DNA of 64,000 nucleotides, from positions 1 to 64,000 of the forward strand of contig QCGE01000009.1 of NCBI GenBank assembly GCA_003278195.1. Reading direction: 5' to 3'. Position 1 is the stretch's first letter, and every line of letters begins with the position of its first letter. Positions 38,975-47,926 of the stretch are shown here, in pieces. This DNA is from Prochlorococcus sp. AG-363-P08 (GTDB lineage Bacteria; Cyanobacteriota; Cyanobacteriia; PCC-6307; Cyanobiaceae). The position numbers were made by a program, and so were the translations under genes. The notes beneath the pieces were generated by a model. It was given only the letters and a program-made list of their open reading frames with translations, had not been told where the DNA came from and did no database searches.

Positions 38975-39571
38975 TTGAGGAAACGATTCGTGCCTATCTG
39001 TGCAGTTGTTTTTAAAGAAAGAGGTCCTGCAGACATGCTGGATGAACAGCTAGTCCAAACCGCAACACCACTTAGGAGATGTGAATTAGTCCCACCCTCC
39101 AAAATTCCACCAGGCAGCTTTATTCCCTCAGCAGGGCCAGCAACAGACAACAAAAAGAGTCGTATTAAAACTCTTCAAATAGATAAAGTTCCTTTCCTGA
39201 ACCCAAAGCTGGCTCGCCAGCAACGTCAGAAAGCTATGTCTATATGGTTGATGCCCTTTGGATTTTTAGCTGGTCTTACTTTTACGCAGATGACTGGACT
39301 CAGTACATTTTCCAACTTGGGACTTGAAATACAGCCATGGGGAGAATCCCTTATAGGAAGTCTTTTAGGAATGTTTTCAGGATTGCTTGGAAGCTATGTA
39401 GCTACAGCTAGTGTCAACTCAGACAATGCTGATGACATAAACGTTCTTCGCAAGCGTAATGAAGAAGGATTGTGGTTATTACTTCTGGAAACCCCCATAG
39501 GGATTGAATTACCTTGGCAAATCCTAAAAAGTGCACAGCCAGAAGAAATCATGAGATTTAGCGATCCATGA
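38975..39571 (+). CDS. Conserved cyanobacterial two-helix membrane protein
   Basis: A basic N-terminal half precedes two helices in a hairpin (about 95-115 and 128-147, GSLLGMFSGLLGSYVATAS). The end has the strongly patterned RKRNEEGLWLLLLETPIGIELPWQIL. The TTG at 38975 is the longest start; the ATG at 39035 (MLDEQLVQ) may be the real one. The function is not known. The stop overlaps the next gene by 4 bp (ATGA), coupling it to the S4-domain protein. Confidence 0.78.
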   Translation: MRKRFVPICAVVFKERGPADMLDEQLVQTATPLRRCELVPPSKIPPGSFIPSAGPATDNKKSRIKTLQIDKVPFLNPKLARQQRQKAMSIWLMPFGFLAGLTFTQMTGLSTFSNLGLEIQPWGESLIGSLLGMFSGLLGSYVATASVNSDNADDINVLRKRNEEGLWLLLLETPIGIELPWQILKSAQPEEIMRFSDP

Positions 39572-40356
39572 AACTACCGAAAGAGGATCTTTTAAAAGGT
39601 TGCTTCGACAGAGTTGGGATGGAAGAGTTGATAGACCTAGCAGATGCAGTCCTAAGAACAAAACAACCAAGATGGTGTTCGTTTATTTCCGGCCGCCTTA
39701 AAGAAGAAGCTATGGAAAGGATGCAAGTCTTGACGAGTCTTCAAATACATAGTGATGGAGGATACCCAGGAGCAGAAAGGCAAATGCTTCTTTTTCAACA
39801 CAATGAGAATGAAGATGTTGAACTTCAAAAAACTTTGCCCATAAAAGGATTAAAGGTAGAGGGGAACTTTCTATTCGATCAACCAAGTGCAGAAGACATA
39901 AGGACGAGCTTATTGTCGATGGGAGTTGAATCAAATGGAATTGGAGATATCTGGATCAAAGGAGATAGAGGTGCAAATGTTTTATGTAAATCTGAATCAT
40001 CAAACGTGCTTAATGGCTTAAAGGGAAAACTGAGAGAAGTGGCTTTTCATTGTGAACAAGTCAACCTAGATGAATTACAACTACCACTCCAACGTAGGGT
40101 CAGAGATATCACAACTATAGAAGCTTCGTGCCGAATTGATGCAGTGGCCTCAGCAGGCTTTGGAGTGTCTAGAGCCAAAATTACGAAACAAATAAAAGGA
40201 GGCTTTTTGCGACTTAACTGGGAAACCATTTCACAGCCAAGCCGCATACTTGAACCAGGTGATCGCATTCACCTCAAGAACCGAGGGACAATCGAAATAA
40301 TTAGTACTGACCTGACAAAACGTAATCGCTGGAGAATTCAACTCATACGATGGTAA
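39568..40356 (+). CDS. PSII-associated S4-domain protein (YlmH-like)
   Basis: RNA-binding protein of 262 aa. The middle has the YlmH-like domain (LTSLQIHSDGGYPGAERQMLLF). The S4 domain occupies about 185-245 (IEASCRIDAVASAGFGVSRAKITKQIKGGFLRLNW), then PGDRIHLKNRGTIEI. Homologs are annotated as photosystem II S4-domain protein; YlmH relatives rescue stalled ribosomes. It overlaps the upstream membrane protein gene and is followed by a terminator at 40366-40399. Confidence 0.85.
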   Translation: MKLPKEDLLKGCFDRVGMEELIDLADAVLRTKQPRWCSFISGRLKEEAMERMQVLTSLQIHSDGGYPGAERQMLLFQHNENEDVELQKTLPIKGLKVEGNFLFDQPSAEDIRTSLLSMGVESNGIGDIWIKGDRGANVLCKSESSNVLNGLKGKLREVAFHCEQVNLDELQLPLQRRVRDITTIEASCRIDAVASAGFGVSRAKITKQIKGGFLRLNWETISQPSRILEPGDRIHLKNRGTIEIISTDLTKRNRWRIQLIRW

Positions 40357-40365
40357 ACAAGGTGG

Positions 40366-40399
40366 ACTAGCTGCTATTTTTACTAGTAGCTAGTTTTTA
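40366..40399 (+). terminator. Terminator after the S4-domain gene
   Basis: An 11-bp stem ACTAGCTGCTA / TAGTAGCTAGT (one G-T pair) with a T-rich loop is followed by TTTTT. It sits 10 bp after the stop and separates this unit from tRNA-Val. Confidence 0.75.
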
Positions 40400-40414
40400 A
40401 CTAGAAGACAAGAA

Positions 40415-40486
40415 GGGCGATTAGCTCAGAGGTAGAGCACTACCTTGACACGGTAGGAGTCACTGGTTCGATTCCAGTATCGCCCA
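40415..40486 (+). tRNA. tRNA-Val (anticodon GAC)
   Basis: Complete cloverleaf: acceptor GGGCGAT / ATCGCCC, D-arm GCTCAGAGGTAGAGC, anticodon stem-loop CTACCTTGACACGGTAG with anticodon GAC, T-arm ACTGGTTCGATTCCAGT and discriminator A. CCA is not encoded. A sugar-nucleotide and glycosyltransferase block follows on its 3' side. Confidence 0.97.
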
Positions 40487-40626
40487 TTATTTTTTTACTG
40501 CTTTTGAATGTTTACAATGCCAATAGAATAGGAAGCCTGAAGATATAGAAATATTCAGCTTGGCATCACTGAAATAAAAATATTCAATATAAAAGTATAA
40601 TAATACAATTCAGATTGGATTAGAAG

Positions 40627-41394
40627 ATGAAGGCTAAGGTCTGGCAAATATATCTTTCAAAAGAAGGGGCTAAATTACCAAAAAGGTTAGAGGAAGCCAG
40701 TAAAAGTGTAAAAACACAATTTCAAGATGATATATACAAGCTTCTTTGCGAAGAGGAATTACGAGAGTTCATACAAAGCAACTATCCCAAGGACGTTTTA
40801 TGGGCTTACGATCTATTAAATCCATATGCTTACAAATGTGATCTTGGTAGATACTGCCTTTTGTATAAATATGGAGGTTGGTACTTTGATATTTCTATTA
40901 TTTGCAAAAAGAAGATAGAGCCAGAAATCAACACTGACATGTTAGTTTTCAGGGATGAATTAAAGCATTCCAAGACATCCTGGGCAGTTTCCAATGGAAT
41001 AATATGGTCCAAACCAAGCAATAAAGTTCTTGAGACCTCAATTAATGAGATAGTAAGGAACTGCCTTGAGAAATGGTACGGGAAAAACCCTCTTTACCCA
41101 ACTGGCCCAGTACTATTTGGAGAATCAATAGCAAAAAGCAGCAGAAATCTAAATATTATATTTGGAGATTTAATCTGCCCTAAAATACCATTCACAAAGA
41201 AAGGCATTCCTTTTCTTAAGAGATTTATTAGAGGTAAATTTATACTCCCTGATGGAGAAGTGATCGGTCTGCTAAAGAGTAGTAAAGGTGGCGACCTATC
41301 AGGCCTTGGAGCTGAAGGAACAAATAATTACAACGAGTTGTGGATGAAAAAAAAGATATATAAAGATATTCCAATTTTACCCAAAAACAATTAA
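40627..41394 (+). CDS. GT32-type glycosyltransferase
   Basis: A 255-residue protein with the 'glycosyltransferase sugar-binding region containing DXD' pattern. PKDVLWAYDLLNPYAYKCDLGRYCLLYKYGGWYFDIS includes the ADxxRxxxLYxYGGxYxD-type core, here with C instead of the first A. Such enzymes transfer sugars to lipids or polysaccharides in the cytoplasm. The usual DXD acidic pair is reduced to a single clear Asp (YFDIS), so activity needs testing. It stands next to tRNA-Val and converges on the dideoxysugar genes, which suggests a role in LPS or capsule assembly (inference). Confidence 0.75.
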   Translation: MKAKVWQIYLSKEGAKLPKRLEEASKSVKTQFQDDIYKLLCEEELREFIQSNYPKDVLWAYDLLNPYAYKCDLGRYCLLYKYGGWYFDISIICKKKIEPEINTDMLVFRDELKHSKTSWAVSNGIIWSKPSNKVLETSINEIVRNCLEKWYGKNPLYPTGPVLFGESIAKSSRNLNIIFGDLICPKIPFTKKGIPFLKRFIRGKFILPDGEVIGLLKSSKGGDLSGLGAEGTNNYNELWMKKKIYKDIPILPKNN

Positions 41395-41401
41395 CTCTTT
41401 T

Positions 41402-42574
41402 TCAGAGCTGGGAAACAATTGAGCCGAGGCTGTCTATCGCTTCATCGAGGGGGTAATGATGATTACCAATGAATAACCCATTATTATCAACTTGACTTGC
41501 ATTAACTAAGCTTCCATGAATTGAATAGTCGAAATATTTGATAACTTCGCTTTTTGCAAAGTTTCCTGTAACTATAGGCCTAACCTCAAAGCCTTTATCT
41601 TGAAATAAGTTAATAATATCTGATCTGTTATACCTAGAAGTTTCTTTAAGAATTAGGCTAAATCCGAACCAACTACTAACCCCTGTTTCTTGCTGAATAA
41701 TGAAATGTTCATTACCCTGCATACGCTTAACAAATTTCTCAGCATTTCGACGTCTTTCTAGAATTATCTTCGGAAGTTTCTTGATCTGTTCTCTGCCAAT
41801 TGCTCCACTCATTTCTAATGGTCTTAAATTATATCCAGGCAGAACAAATCTATAAGCATCCATAAACTTGTCTTTTTCTTTTTCACTAGTGACTTTGTTT
41901 AAGCTGGGTAAATTACGCGTCCACCCGTGAGCCCTTAAAGAAAGTAATATATGAAATAGCTCCTCATCATCTGTAACTATCAACCCTCCCTCCATAGTGG
42001 ATATGTGATGACTAAAAAAGCAGCTAAAGGTACCAAGTAATCCAAATGTTCCTGCTTTTCTGTCGTCATATATTGCACCCATTGATTCACAGTTATCCTC
42101 TAAAATAATTATATTATTGCCAGAGATTAATTCGTTTAATCTTGAATAATTAATTGGATTACCCAAGAGATTAACAGCAAATATTGCTCGCGTTCTTGGC
42201 GTGATTGCAGAGGAAAGTTGATTAAGATCAAGATTAAGCGTTCTCAGATCAATATCAACAAATTTTAGTTTTAGTCCATACTGGTATAGAGGAAAGTATG
42301 TGGTGCTCCAAGAAACTGCTGGGACTATGATCTCATCACCTCTTTTTAGCTTATATTTAGGATTTTTTGTATAAAATAAAGATGCGACCGCCAAGAGGTT
42401 TGCTGACGAGCCAGAGTTAACCATTACGGAGAAGCGACTGCCAATGTATTCGGAGAATTCTTTTTCAAAACTTCTTACCTCATCACCCATTGTGAACTTA
42501 TTTGATCTGATAACACGTTGAATTGCTTCCAACTCTTTGTCATCCCAAGAAGATGTAGCTAGTGGATACTTCAT
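41402..42574 (-). CDS. ColD-like GDP-4-keto-6-deoxymannose 3-dehydratase
   Basis: A PLP enzyme of the DegT/DnrJ/EryC1/StrS superfamily, 390 aa. SGSSANLLAVAS (cofactor phosphate), ILEDNCESMGA (Asp to the pyridine N) and the active-site loop SCFFSHHISTMEGG are visible. Aminotransferases have Lys in that loop; here it is His189. The Lys-to-His change is known from ColD (C-3 deoxygenation of GDP-4-keto-6-deoxymannose) and the E1 dehydrase, which cannot form an internal aldimine. With gmd and an Fcl/ColC-like gene next to it, formation of a GDP-3,6-dideoxyhexose is predicted. It lies one base from the upstream gene. Confidence 0.82.
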   Translation of the reverse strand: MKYPLATSSWDDKELEAIQRVIRSNKFTMGDEVRSFEKEFSEYIGSRFSVMVNSGSSANLLAVASLFYTKNPKYKLKRGDEIIVPAVSWSTTYFPLYQYGLKLKFVDIDLRTLNLDLNQLSSAITPRTRAIFAVNLLGNPINYSRLNELISGNNIIILEDNCESMGAIYDDRKAGTFGLLGTFSCFFSHHISTMEGGLIVTDDEELFHILLSLRAHGWTRNLPSLNKVTSEKEKDKFMDAYRFVLPGYNLRPLEMSGAIGREQIKKLPKIILERRRNAEKFVKRMQGNEHFIIQQETGVSSWFGFSLILKETSRYNRSDIINLFQDKGFEVRPIVTGNFAKSEVIKYFDYSIHGSLVNASQVDNNGLFIGNHHYPLDEAIDSLGSIVSQL

Positions 42575-42575
42575 A

Positions 42576-43499
42576 TTATTTATGAATTGTTGAAAGGAAG
42601 TATTTGTAAGTGTTCAATATTCCTTCTCGAAGCTCGGTTTTTGAGTTCCATCCAAAACTTGAAAGCTTAGTTACATCTAATAGCTTACGCTTCATTCCTA
42701 CAGGCTTAGTTAAATCGAAATCAAATTCTCCATTAAATCCAAGTACATCTGCAGCCGTTTCATAAAACTCTCTAATTGAATAATCATAACCTAGGCCTAT
42801 ATTCAACAGTTCTGGCATTTCATCAAAGTTCCGGACACAATGAATCAAGGAATCTGATAAATCCCCAGCATACATAAATTCACGCCGCGAAGTTCCATCG
42901 CCCCAAATAGTCACAATAGATTGATTATCATTAATGGCTTTATTTATTTTATAAATAATAGCAGGTATTAAATGTGACTTAACTGGGTCAAATTTGTCAT
43001 ATTTGCCGTATAGGTTACATGGAATAACCGTTTTATATTTAAAACTTGAATCTTCATTATTTATATAACTGCAAAGCTTAGTGATGCTGATTTTAGCAAG
43101 AGCATATCCTTCATTGCTTGGCTCTAACAAACCTGTCAGAATATCTTCTTCCTTTAGCTTCGAAGGGTGATCTTTTGGGTACATGCATGAACTTGCTAAA
43201 TTCAAAAGCCTTTTTACTCCACATTCTCTTGCAACCAACAATAAATTCTGGCCTATATTTAGGTTTTGCAGGAAGAAAGAAATGGGCTCTCTGATATTTG
43301 CTTGAATACCTCCCACTTTCCCTGCTGAATGTATAACCATGTCTGGATTATTTAATTCAAAATAAGCCCGAACAGCATTGATATTTGTCAAATCAAGCTC
43401 TGACCTACTGGGAGCTAAAATTTCGAAGTTTCTTATTTGACTATGATCCAATAAATTTCTTCCCACCATACCTCTACCACCAGTCAAAAGAATCTTCAT
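42576..43499 (-). CDS. GDP-fucose synthase / ColC-like epimerase-reductase
   Basis: Short-chain dehydrogenase of the GDP-L-fucose synthase family (307 aa). The NADP site is GGRGMVGRNLL, with SSCMYPKD (Ser), EGYALAKISITKL (Tyr-x-x-x-Lys) and the family motifs HSAGKVGGIQANIREP and IPCNLYGKYDKFD. The enzyme epimerises and reduces GDP-4-keto-6-deoxymannose; the relative ColC does the same on the 3-deoxy product of ColD. Because the PLP enzyme next to it is ColD-like, a colitose-type product is likelier than fucose (inference). Confidence 0.85.
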   Translation of the reverse strand: MKILLTGGRGMVGRNLLDHSQIRNFEILAPSRSELDLTNINAVRAYFELNNPDMVIHSAGKVGGIQANIREPISFFLQNLNIGQNLLLVARECGVKRLLNLASSCMYPKDHPSKLKEEDILTGLLEPSNEGYALAKISITKLCSYINNEDSSFKYKTVIPCNLYGKYDKFDPVKSHLIPAIIYKINKAINDNQSIVTIWGDGTSRREFMYAGDLSDSLIHCVRNFDEMPELLNIGLGYDYSIREFYETAADVLGFNGEFDFDLTKPVGMKRKLLDVTKLSSFGWNSKTELREGILNTYKYFLSTIHK

Positions 43500-43613
43500 T
43501 CTTTATTTTCGATTTCTTGCTTAGTCTAACATGTACAGAATAAATACTTCCCCTAAACCATTAAATAGAAGGATTTTAATCTTTCAAATTGCATGCTAAA
43601 AGTAATGATCAAA

Positions 43614-44747
43614 TTAGCTTTTATTGTTAATTATATTTGCTTCCATCTCAGCTTGCTTTCGGTCAGCCTCAACCATCTCGGCAACAAGATCTTCCAAGCT
43701 TGTCTTAGGAGTCCAATCAAGAAGTTCCTTAGCTTTACTTGGGTCACCCAACAAACTTTCCACCTCTGATGGGCGAAAATAAGATGAGTCAACCTTAACT
43801 ACTAGTTCGCCCGTATCAGCACGATAGCCTTTCTCATTAATTCCAGTCCCTTCCCAAATAATTGAAGTAGAAGAATCATTTGACCAATTAAGTTCTTTTG
43901 CTGCTAGCTCAATAAATTTCCTGACAGTCACTTGTCGACCAGTTGCTATCACAAAATCGTCTGGCTTATTTTGCTGAAGGATTCGCCATTGTATCTCAAC
44001 ATAATCTCTTGCATGTCCCCAATCCCTTAAAGAATCAAGGTTTCCTATATAAAGACACTTATCCAAATTTGCATCTATTCTAGATAATCCACGGGTAATC
44101 TTTCGAGTGACGAAAGTTTCTCCCCTACGTGGACTTTCATGATTAAATAATATTCCATTACAAGCATAGAGTCCATATGACTCTCTATAATTTACCGTTA
44201 TCCAGTACGCGTATAACTTGGCAACACCATAAGGGCTTCGTGGATAAAAAGGAGTGGTTTCGCTCTGTGGTGTTTCTAAGACTTTGCCATACAACTCACT
44301 AGTACTTGCTTGATAAATTCGAGTCTTATTCTTTAAACCCAGTATGCGTATTGCCTCTAACAACCTGAGCGTACCTAAAGCATCACAATTTGCAGTATAT
44401 TCAGGGGCTTCAAAGCTTACAGCAACATGACTTTGAGCTCCTAGGTTATATATTTCATCTGGCTGAACCTGCTGAATAATCCTAATAAGATTAGTACTGT
44501 CAGTAAGATCGCCATAATGAAGGAAAAAGCTTTTATTCTCTTGGTGGGGATCTTGAAATAAGTGATCTATTCTTGAAGTATTAAAGGAAGATGACCTGCG
44601 CTTTATTCCATGTACTTCATAGTTCTTTTCTAGCAATAGTTCTGCTAAATAACTGCCATCTTGACCTGTTACCCCAGTAATTAAAGCTACTTTCCTAGAC
44701 CCATCAGAAGGCCTATTAAGTGATGACTGAAAATATTGTTCTTGCAT
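43614..44747 (-). CDS. gmd: GDP-mannose 4,6-dehydratase
   Basis: Makes GDP-4-keto-6-deoxy-D-mannose, the entry point to GDP-fucose, colitose, rhamnose and perosamine. The start region [37 protein letters not shown], the catalytic set in STSELYGK and [15 protein letters not shown], and the GDP-binding [18 protein letters not shown] are all present. Length 377 aa is normal. It is transcribed toward the ColC- and ColD-like genes with a 114-bp gap before the former. Confidence 0.95.
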   Translation of the reverse strand: MQEQYFQSSLNRPSDGSRKVALITGVTGQDGSYLAELLLEKNYEVHGIKRRSSSFNTSRIDHLFQDPHQENKSFFLHYGDLTDSTNLIRIIQQVQPDEIYNLGAQSHVAVSFEAPEYTANCDALGTLRLLEAIRILGLKNKTRIYQASTSELYGKVLETPQSETTPFYPRSPYGVAKLYAYWITVNYRESYGLYACNGILFNHESPRRGETFVTRKITRGLSRIDANLDKCLYIGNLDSLRDWGHARDYVEIQWRILQQNKPDDFVIATGRQVTVRKFIELAAKELNWSNDSSTSIIWEGTGINEKGYRADTGELVVKVDSSYFRPSEVESLLGDPSKAKELLDWTPKTSLEDLVAEMVEADRKQAEMEANIINNKS

Positions 44748-45060
44748 AAGGGCTTTAAACTTGATTTGAATAATAAGTAAATCAGACTAAGGCGTAGAAA
44801 TAGAAAGGATTTAAATCCACCTTAGCATTAATATATAATAAATTCTAGATATATTTTAACTTTAGATTATTTTGCCTGTGTATTTCAAATCAAATGAGCA
44901 TGATGCCTTTTCTCTGTTGAGGTTTAAATACAGGATAGGTTGGTACCATGAAATCATTATTAAAAGTTACTTAGGAACTCTTTCTCCATGACTATCATTG
45001 ATGATTTAAAATCAAGCTCCACTCTATGAGCATTGAGTTCGCTCACAAAAATCTTTCTAA
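44748..45060. other. Divergent promoter region between gmd and murD
   Basis: 313 bp with no supported gene. The strand is strongly AT-rich in the middle (44820-44870). A 12-bp palindrome GGATTTAAATCC lies at 44801-44812, close to the gmd start, and could be an operator, but the evidence is only its symmetry. Confidence 0.4.
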
Positions 45061-46452
45061 ATGGCTATAACTTACGTAATTGGTCTAGGCAGATCAGGTT
45101 TAGGTGTATCACGATTACTACAAGAAAAAGGCAAAAAAGTAATTGTGATAGAAAGTAGAGTCAATGATGAACTGATTGCTTTAAGCAAAGGACTGATTGA
45201 AAATGGAATAGAAGTAAAGCTAGGAGTCCCTCTCTCAATAGACGCTTTTCCCTGTCAAAATAAAGACATTGAAGAAATAATTATTAGTCCAGGTATAGCA
45301 TGGGATGACAAAACATTAATAAAGTTAAGAGATAGAGGAGTAAAAGTAGTTTCTGAAATCTCTATAGCTTGGCAAAATCTTAATCACATACCTTGGATAG
45401 CTGTAACAGGCACAAATGGGAAGACAACTGTCAGCTATTTATTGCATCATATTCTTAAACAAAATGGAATCAGTTCATCAATGGGGGGCAATGTTGGCTT
45501 GGCAGCGAGTGAAGTCGCCAGACAAATAGCCTCTTCTCATGAAAAACCTCCCAAATGGTTGATAATGGAAATTAGCAGCTATCAAATAGAAGCAGGAGGG
45601 GATATCACGCCGAAAATAGGTATTTGGACAAATCTCACGCCTGATCACCTAGAGAGACATAAAAGCTTAGAGAACTATCGTAATATCAAAGGCTCACTTT
45701 TAAGGCGCTCAGAATTTCGGATCTTTAATTATGATGATCATGATTCAAAAGAAAACAAAGGTAAATGGGGCGAAGGTATTTGGGTAAGTATTAAAGAAAA
45801 TGTCTCCCAAAATCACATCAATGATTTATGGATAAATTCCCAAGGTATAGTCACCTCAGCAAATGGAGAGTTGTTTGAGGCATGTGTTCTAGATATGCCA
45901 GGAAATCATAATCTACAGAACCTTTTACTGGTAACTGCTGCTGCTCTTAAAGTTGGGATCAAAGCAAAAGATATTGAGGCAAGTCTTAAAACATTTAAAG
46001 GTGTTCCACATAGGCTTGAAAAGCTAGGGAGGATAGGAAGTATTGAAGTATTTAATGATAGCAAAGCCACTAACTATGATGCTTCAAGTATGGGACTAGA
46101 TGCTGTAGATGCGCCAATAATACTCATAGCAGGTGGTCAGCTCAAAAAAGGTTCTGTTAGCAAATGGCTGAAAACTATTGAGAAGAAAGTTTGCGGGATT
46201 ATCCTCTTTGGCGAAGGAGCAATCTACTTAAAAAAAATAATAGGAGAATCTAAATTTAAAGGGGAATTACTTTGCTGTGAGAACATGAAAAATGCTGTAG
46301 AGATAGCTATAGATTTAAAAGGAAAAATAAATGCACGCGCAATTGTTCTTTCACCTGCCTGCGCAAGCTTTGACCAGTACAAAGATTTCGAAGAAAGAGG
46401 AAATCATTTTCGACATCTAATAAATCCTTTTTTAAGTGAATCAGATAAATAG
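45061..46452 (+). CDS. murD: UDP-N-acetylmuramoyl-L-alanine:D-glutamate ligase
   Basis: Adds D-Glu to UDP-MurNAc-L-Ala in peptidoglycan synthesis. Mur ligase features: N-terminal Rossmann domain (VIGLGRSGLGVSRLL), ATP loop VTGTNGKTTVSYLLHH, LMEISSYQIE, TNLTPDHLERH and the C-terminal GVPHRLEKLGRIGSIEVFNDSKATN. Length 463 aa fits. It follows a 300-bp gap after gmd and shows normal composition, so it marks the end of the polysaccharide block. Confidence 0.96.
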   Translation: MAITYVIGLGRSGLGVSRLLQEKGKKVIVIESRVNDELIALSKGLIENGIEVKLGVPLSIDAFPCQNKDIEEIIISPGIAWDDKTLIKLRDRGVKVVSEISIAWQNLNHIPWIAVTGTNGKTTVSYLLHHILKQNGISSSMGGNVGLAASEVARQIASSHEKPPKWLIMEISSYQIEAGGDITPKIGIWTNLTPDHLERHKSLENYRNIKGSLLRRSEFRIFNYDDHDSKENKGKWGEGIWVSIKENVSQNHINDLWINSQGIVTSANGELFEACVLDMPGNHNLQNLLLVTAAALKVGIKAKDIEASLKTFKGVPHRLEKLGRIGSIEVFNDSKATNYDASSMGLDAVDAPIILIAGGQLKKGSVSKWLKTIEKKVCGIILFGEGAIYLKKIIGESKFKGELLCCENMKNAVEIAIDLKGKINARAIVLSPACASFDQYKDFEERGNHFRHLINPFLSESDK

Positions 46453-46571
46453 AGTATTTTGACTGACATCTAAACCAGAAAATCACCTTAACAAACCATT
46501 CCCAATAAGAATTAGCTACGTTATATTTGAATCAGATTTCAAATTTGCACAAAGTCGTCGTATTTCTAAGA

Positions 46572-46754
46572 ATGGAGCCTCAGGAATCACTAAGTTCAAC
46601 AAAAGACAAAATGATCTTATTTTTTTTCTTAATGGTCATGATCTTTTTTGATTCAGTTTTGATATTACTTTCCGGCCTTAGGAAAGGTATTATGAGAAAA
46701 GATTTTCTTGTTAAAAGAACAAACCTAGGCTTTGATATAGTTATACACGAATAA
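46572..46754 (+). CDS. Small membrane protein, 60 aa
   Basis: From the ATG at 46572 the frame gives a polar start (MEPQESLSSTKDK), one hydrophobic helix (ILFFFLMVMIFFDSVLILLSG) and a basic tail. A TTG at 46527 would add 15 residues. Single-helix proteins of this design are common in picocyanobacteria. The family is not recognised and no partner is apparent. Confidence 0.4.
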   Translation: MEPQESLSSTKDKMILFFFLMVMIFFDSVLILLSGLRKGIMRKDFLVKRTNLGFDIVIHE

Positions 46755-46892
46755 AATCTATTTTCAGCAAAATCAGACTTATATAACTACTTTTGAGCGC
46801 TAAAGGCACACAAAAAATAGGTGATAACACTTAGGACTCTTACCTAAATCAACTAAACTCTTTTCATATGAATTAATTCTTTCCTCGGAGGA

Positions 46893-47165
46893 TCTAAAAT
46901 TTTAACAGAACTAGTCTATATAATCAGAAGGTGGATATATAATTCTCTTTACGAAGATGATGATTTTTTATTTGTTTTCTATTCAGGCCAACTCTCCTTA
47001 TATTGCGATGATCTATTATCTGCATAAGCTCAACTCGAAAGGCTTGAAAAATCAAAGAATAGATCTAGAAGAATTAGTATTAATGCAATAAAAAAAGATT
47101 GTCAATCCCTAAAAGAGTTAGTTAAATCATCCACTTCACCCTATCTAGAAGAAGACCACTTTTAG
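46893..47165 (+). pseudogene. Candidate decayed gene interrupted by TAA
   Basis: One frame reads LVYIIRRWIYNSLYEDDD and FLFVFYSGQLSLYCDDLLSA, then a single TAA (47025-47027). It continues in the same frame with AQLERLEKSKNRSRRISI, NAIKKDCQSLKELVKSS to a TAG at 47163-47165. A GGAGG lies at 46887-46891, but no ATG, GTG or TTG follows at a sensible distance. The balanced amino-acid use on both sides of the stop suggests a gene killed by one nonsense change and loss of its start. A shorter overlapping frame (46957-47088) is the alternative. Confidence 0.33.
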
Positions 47166-47456
47166 GAATCAAATACTCCTTGACTTGCTCTGCTAGATGG
47201 CAGGAAAGGTATTGGCTGTCCTTATATCTATTCACTAATGTTTCCAAACCTATCGCCAACTCATGTCTCCATGAGCAGCCTGCTAACAAATCCTTGAGGG
47301 CTTTTTAGTGTCAGGCAAACTAAGTGGTTTTCCTCATAGACATCCTGCACTACCCCTCCTAAAAAGAAAGTAAGGGCAATACTTTATCCATGTCCTTGAC
47401 TCAGAAAAGTTAATAGCTTGCCTGAGAAAAGACCAAAACAGACAGGAGGAGAAGCT
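47166..47456. other. Intergenic region, nothing firm
   Basis: About 290 bp between the decayed frame and the next small gene. Several 13-20-codon open frames occur, none with both ribosome site and protein-like composition. A purine-rich ribosome site at 47444-47450 belongs to the following gene. Confidence 0.4.
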
Positions 47457-47600
47457 ATGACCAGTCATGAAGGCCTAACCATTATCGAATCATTGATGCC
47501 TGCAATCCTAGGAGGAACTCTTGTAATCCTTGCGCTAGTAGGCAGCAGAGAGCTTCTAAAGGAAGCATCAGTTGCCTTGAAAAAAAGAGCAAGTGCATAA
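47457..47600 (+). CDS. Single-helix mini membrane protein, 47 aa
   Basis: ATG at 47457 with the strong ribosome site AGGAGGA 7 bases upstream. This clear site decides the start over an in-frame codon at 47418. The protein begins MTSHEGLTIIESLMPAIL, has one helix (about 12-31) and ends in a Lys/Arg-rich tail (VALKKRASA). Function unknown. The next small gene follows after 47 bp with an equally strong site, so both may be one transcript. Confidence 0.6.
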   Translation: MTSHEGLTIIESLMPAILGGTLVILALVGSRELLKEASVALKKRASA

Positions 47601-47647
47601 ATCGCCTGAAATCATTTAGTGCTGACAACCAAAAGGAGGCCAAAGCA

Positions 47648-47803
47648 ATGATGCCTACTATCAGAGCGGAAAAAAAAGGATCAAGCAGCTGCAAGCTCCC
47701 TCGAAACAATCAGACTGTTCAGGCTTTGCTTGGTCTTGCATGGCGCAAGAAGAGAAAAGATAGGCCAGCTTGGTTGCTAAGAGAATTAAGTAATTATCGC
47801 TAA
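47648..47803 (+). CDS. Small basic protein, 51 aa
   Basis: ATG at 47648, with the near-perfect ribosome site AGGAGG at 47634-47639. The product starts MMPTIRAEKKGSSSCKL and ends LAWRKKRKDRPAWLLRELSN plus YR. It is strongly basic and has no membrane helix; nucleic-acid binding is conceivable but not shown. The preceding 47-aa gene is probably in the same transcript, and a hairpin at 47871-47905 may end it. Confidence 0.55.
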   Translation: MMPTIRAEKKGSSSCKLPRNNQTVQALLGLAWRKKRKDRPAWLLRELSNYR

Positions 47804-47870
47804 GCAAAATTCAATTTCAAAAGAATTTTATATAAATAATTGTCTTTCTTAGACAAATCAGAAATTAGTC

Positions 47871-47905
47871 AATAAATGACCTTTTACAGGTCATTTATTT
47901 ATATT
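47871..47905 (+). terminator. Hairpin between convergent small genes
   Basis: Perfect 12-bp inverted repeat AATAAATGACCT / AGGTCATTTATT with a 5-base loop, followed by TATATTT. It lies between the plus-strand small gene ending at 47803 and the minus-strand gene ending at 47927, so it may work in both directions. Confidence 0.55.
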
Positions 47906-47926
47906 TAGAGTATTTTCGAGGCCAAG

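Noticed and set aside
40490-45060. Search for attL/attR copies of the tRNA-Val 3' end bounding an island
   Set aside because: No second copy of the T-arm/acceptor sequence was seen up to murD.
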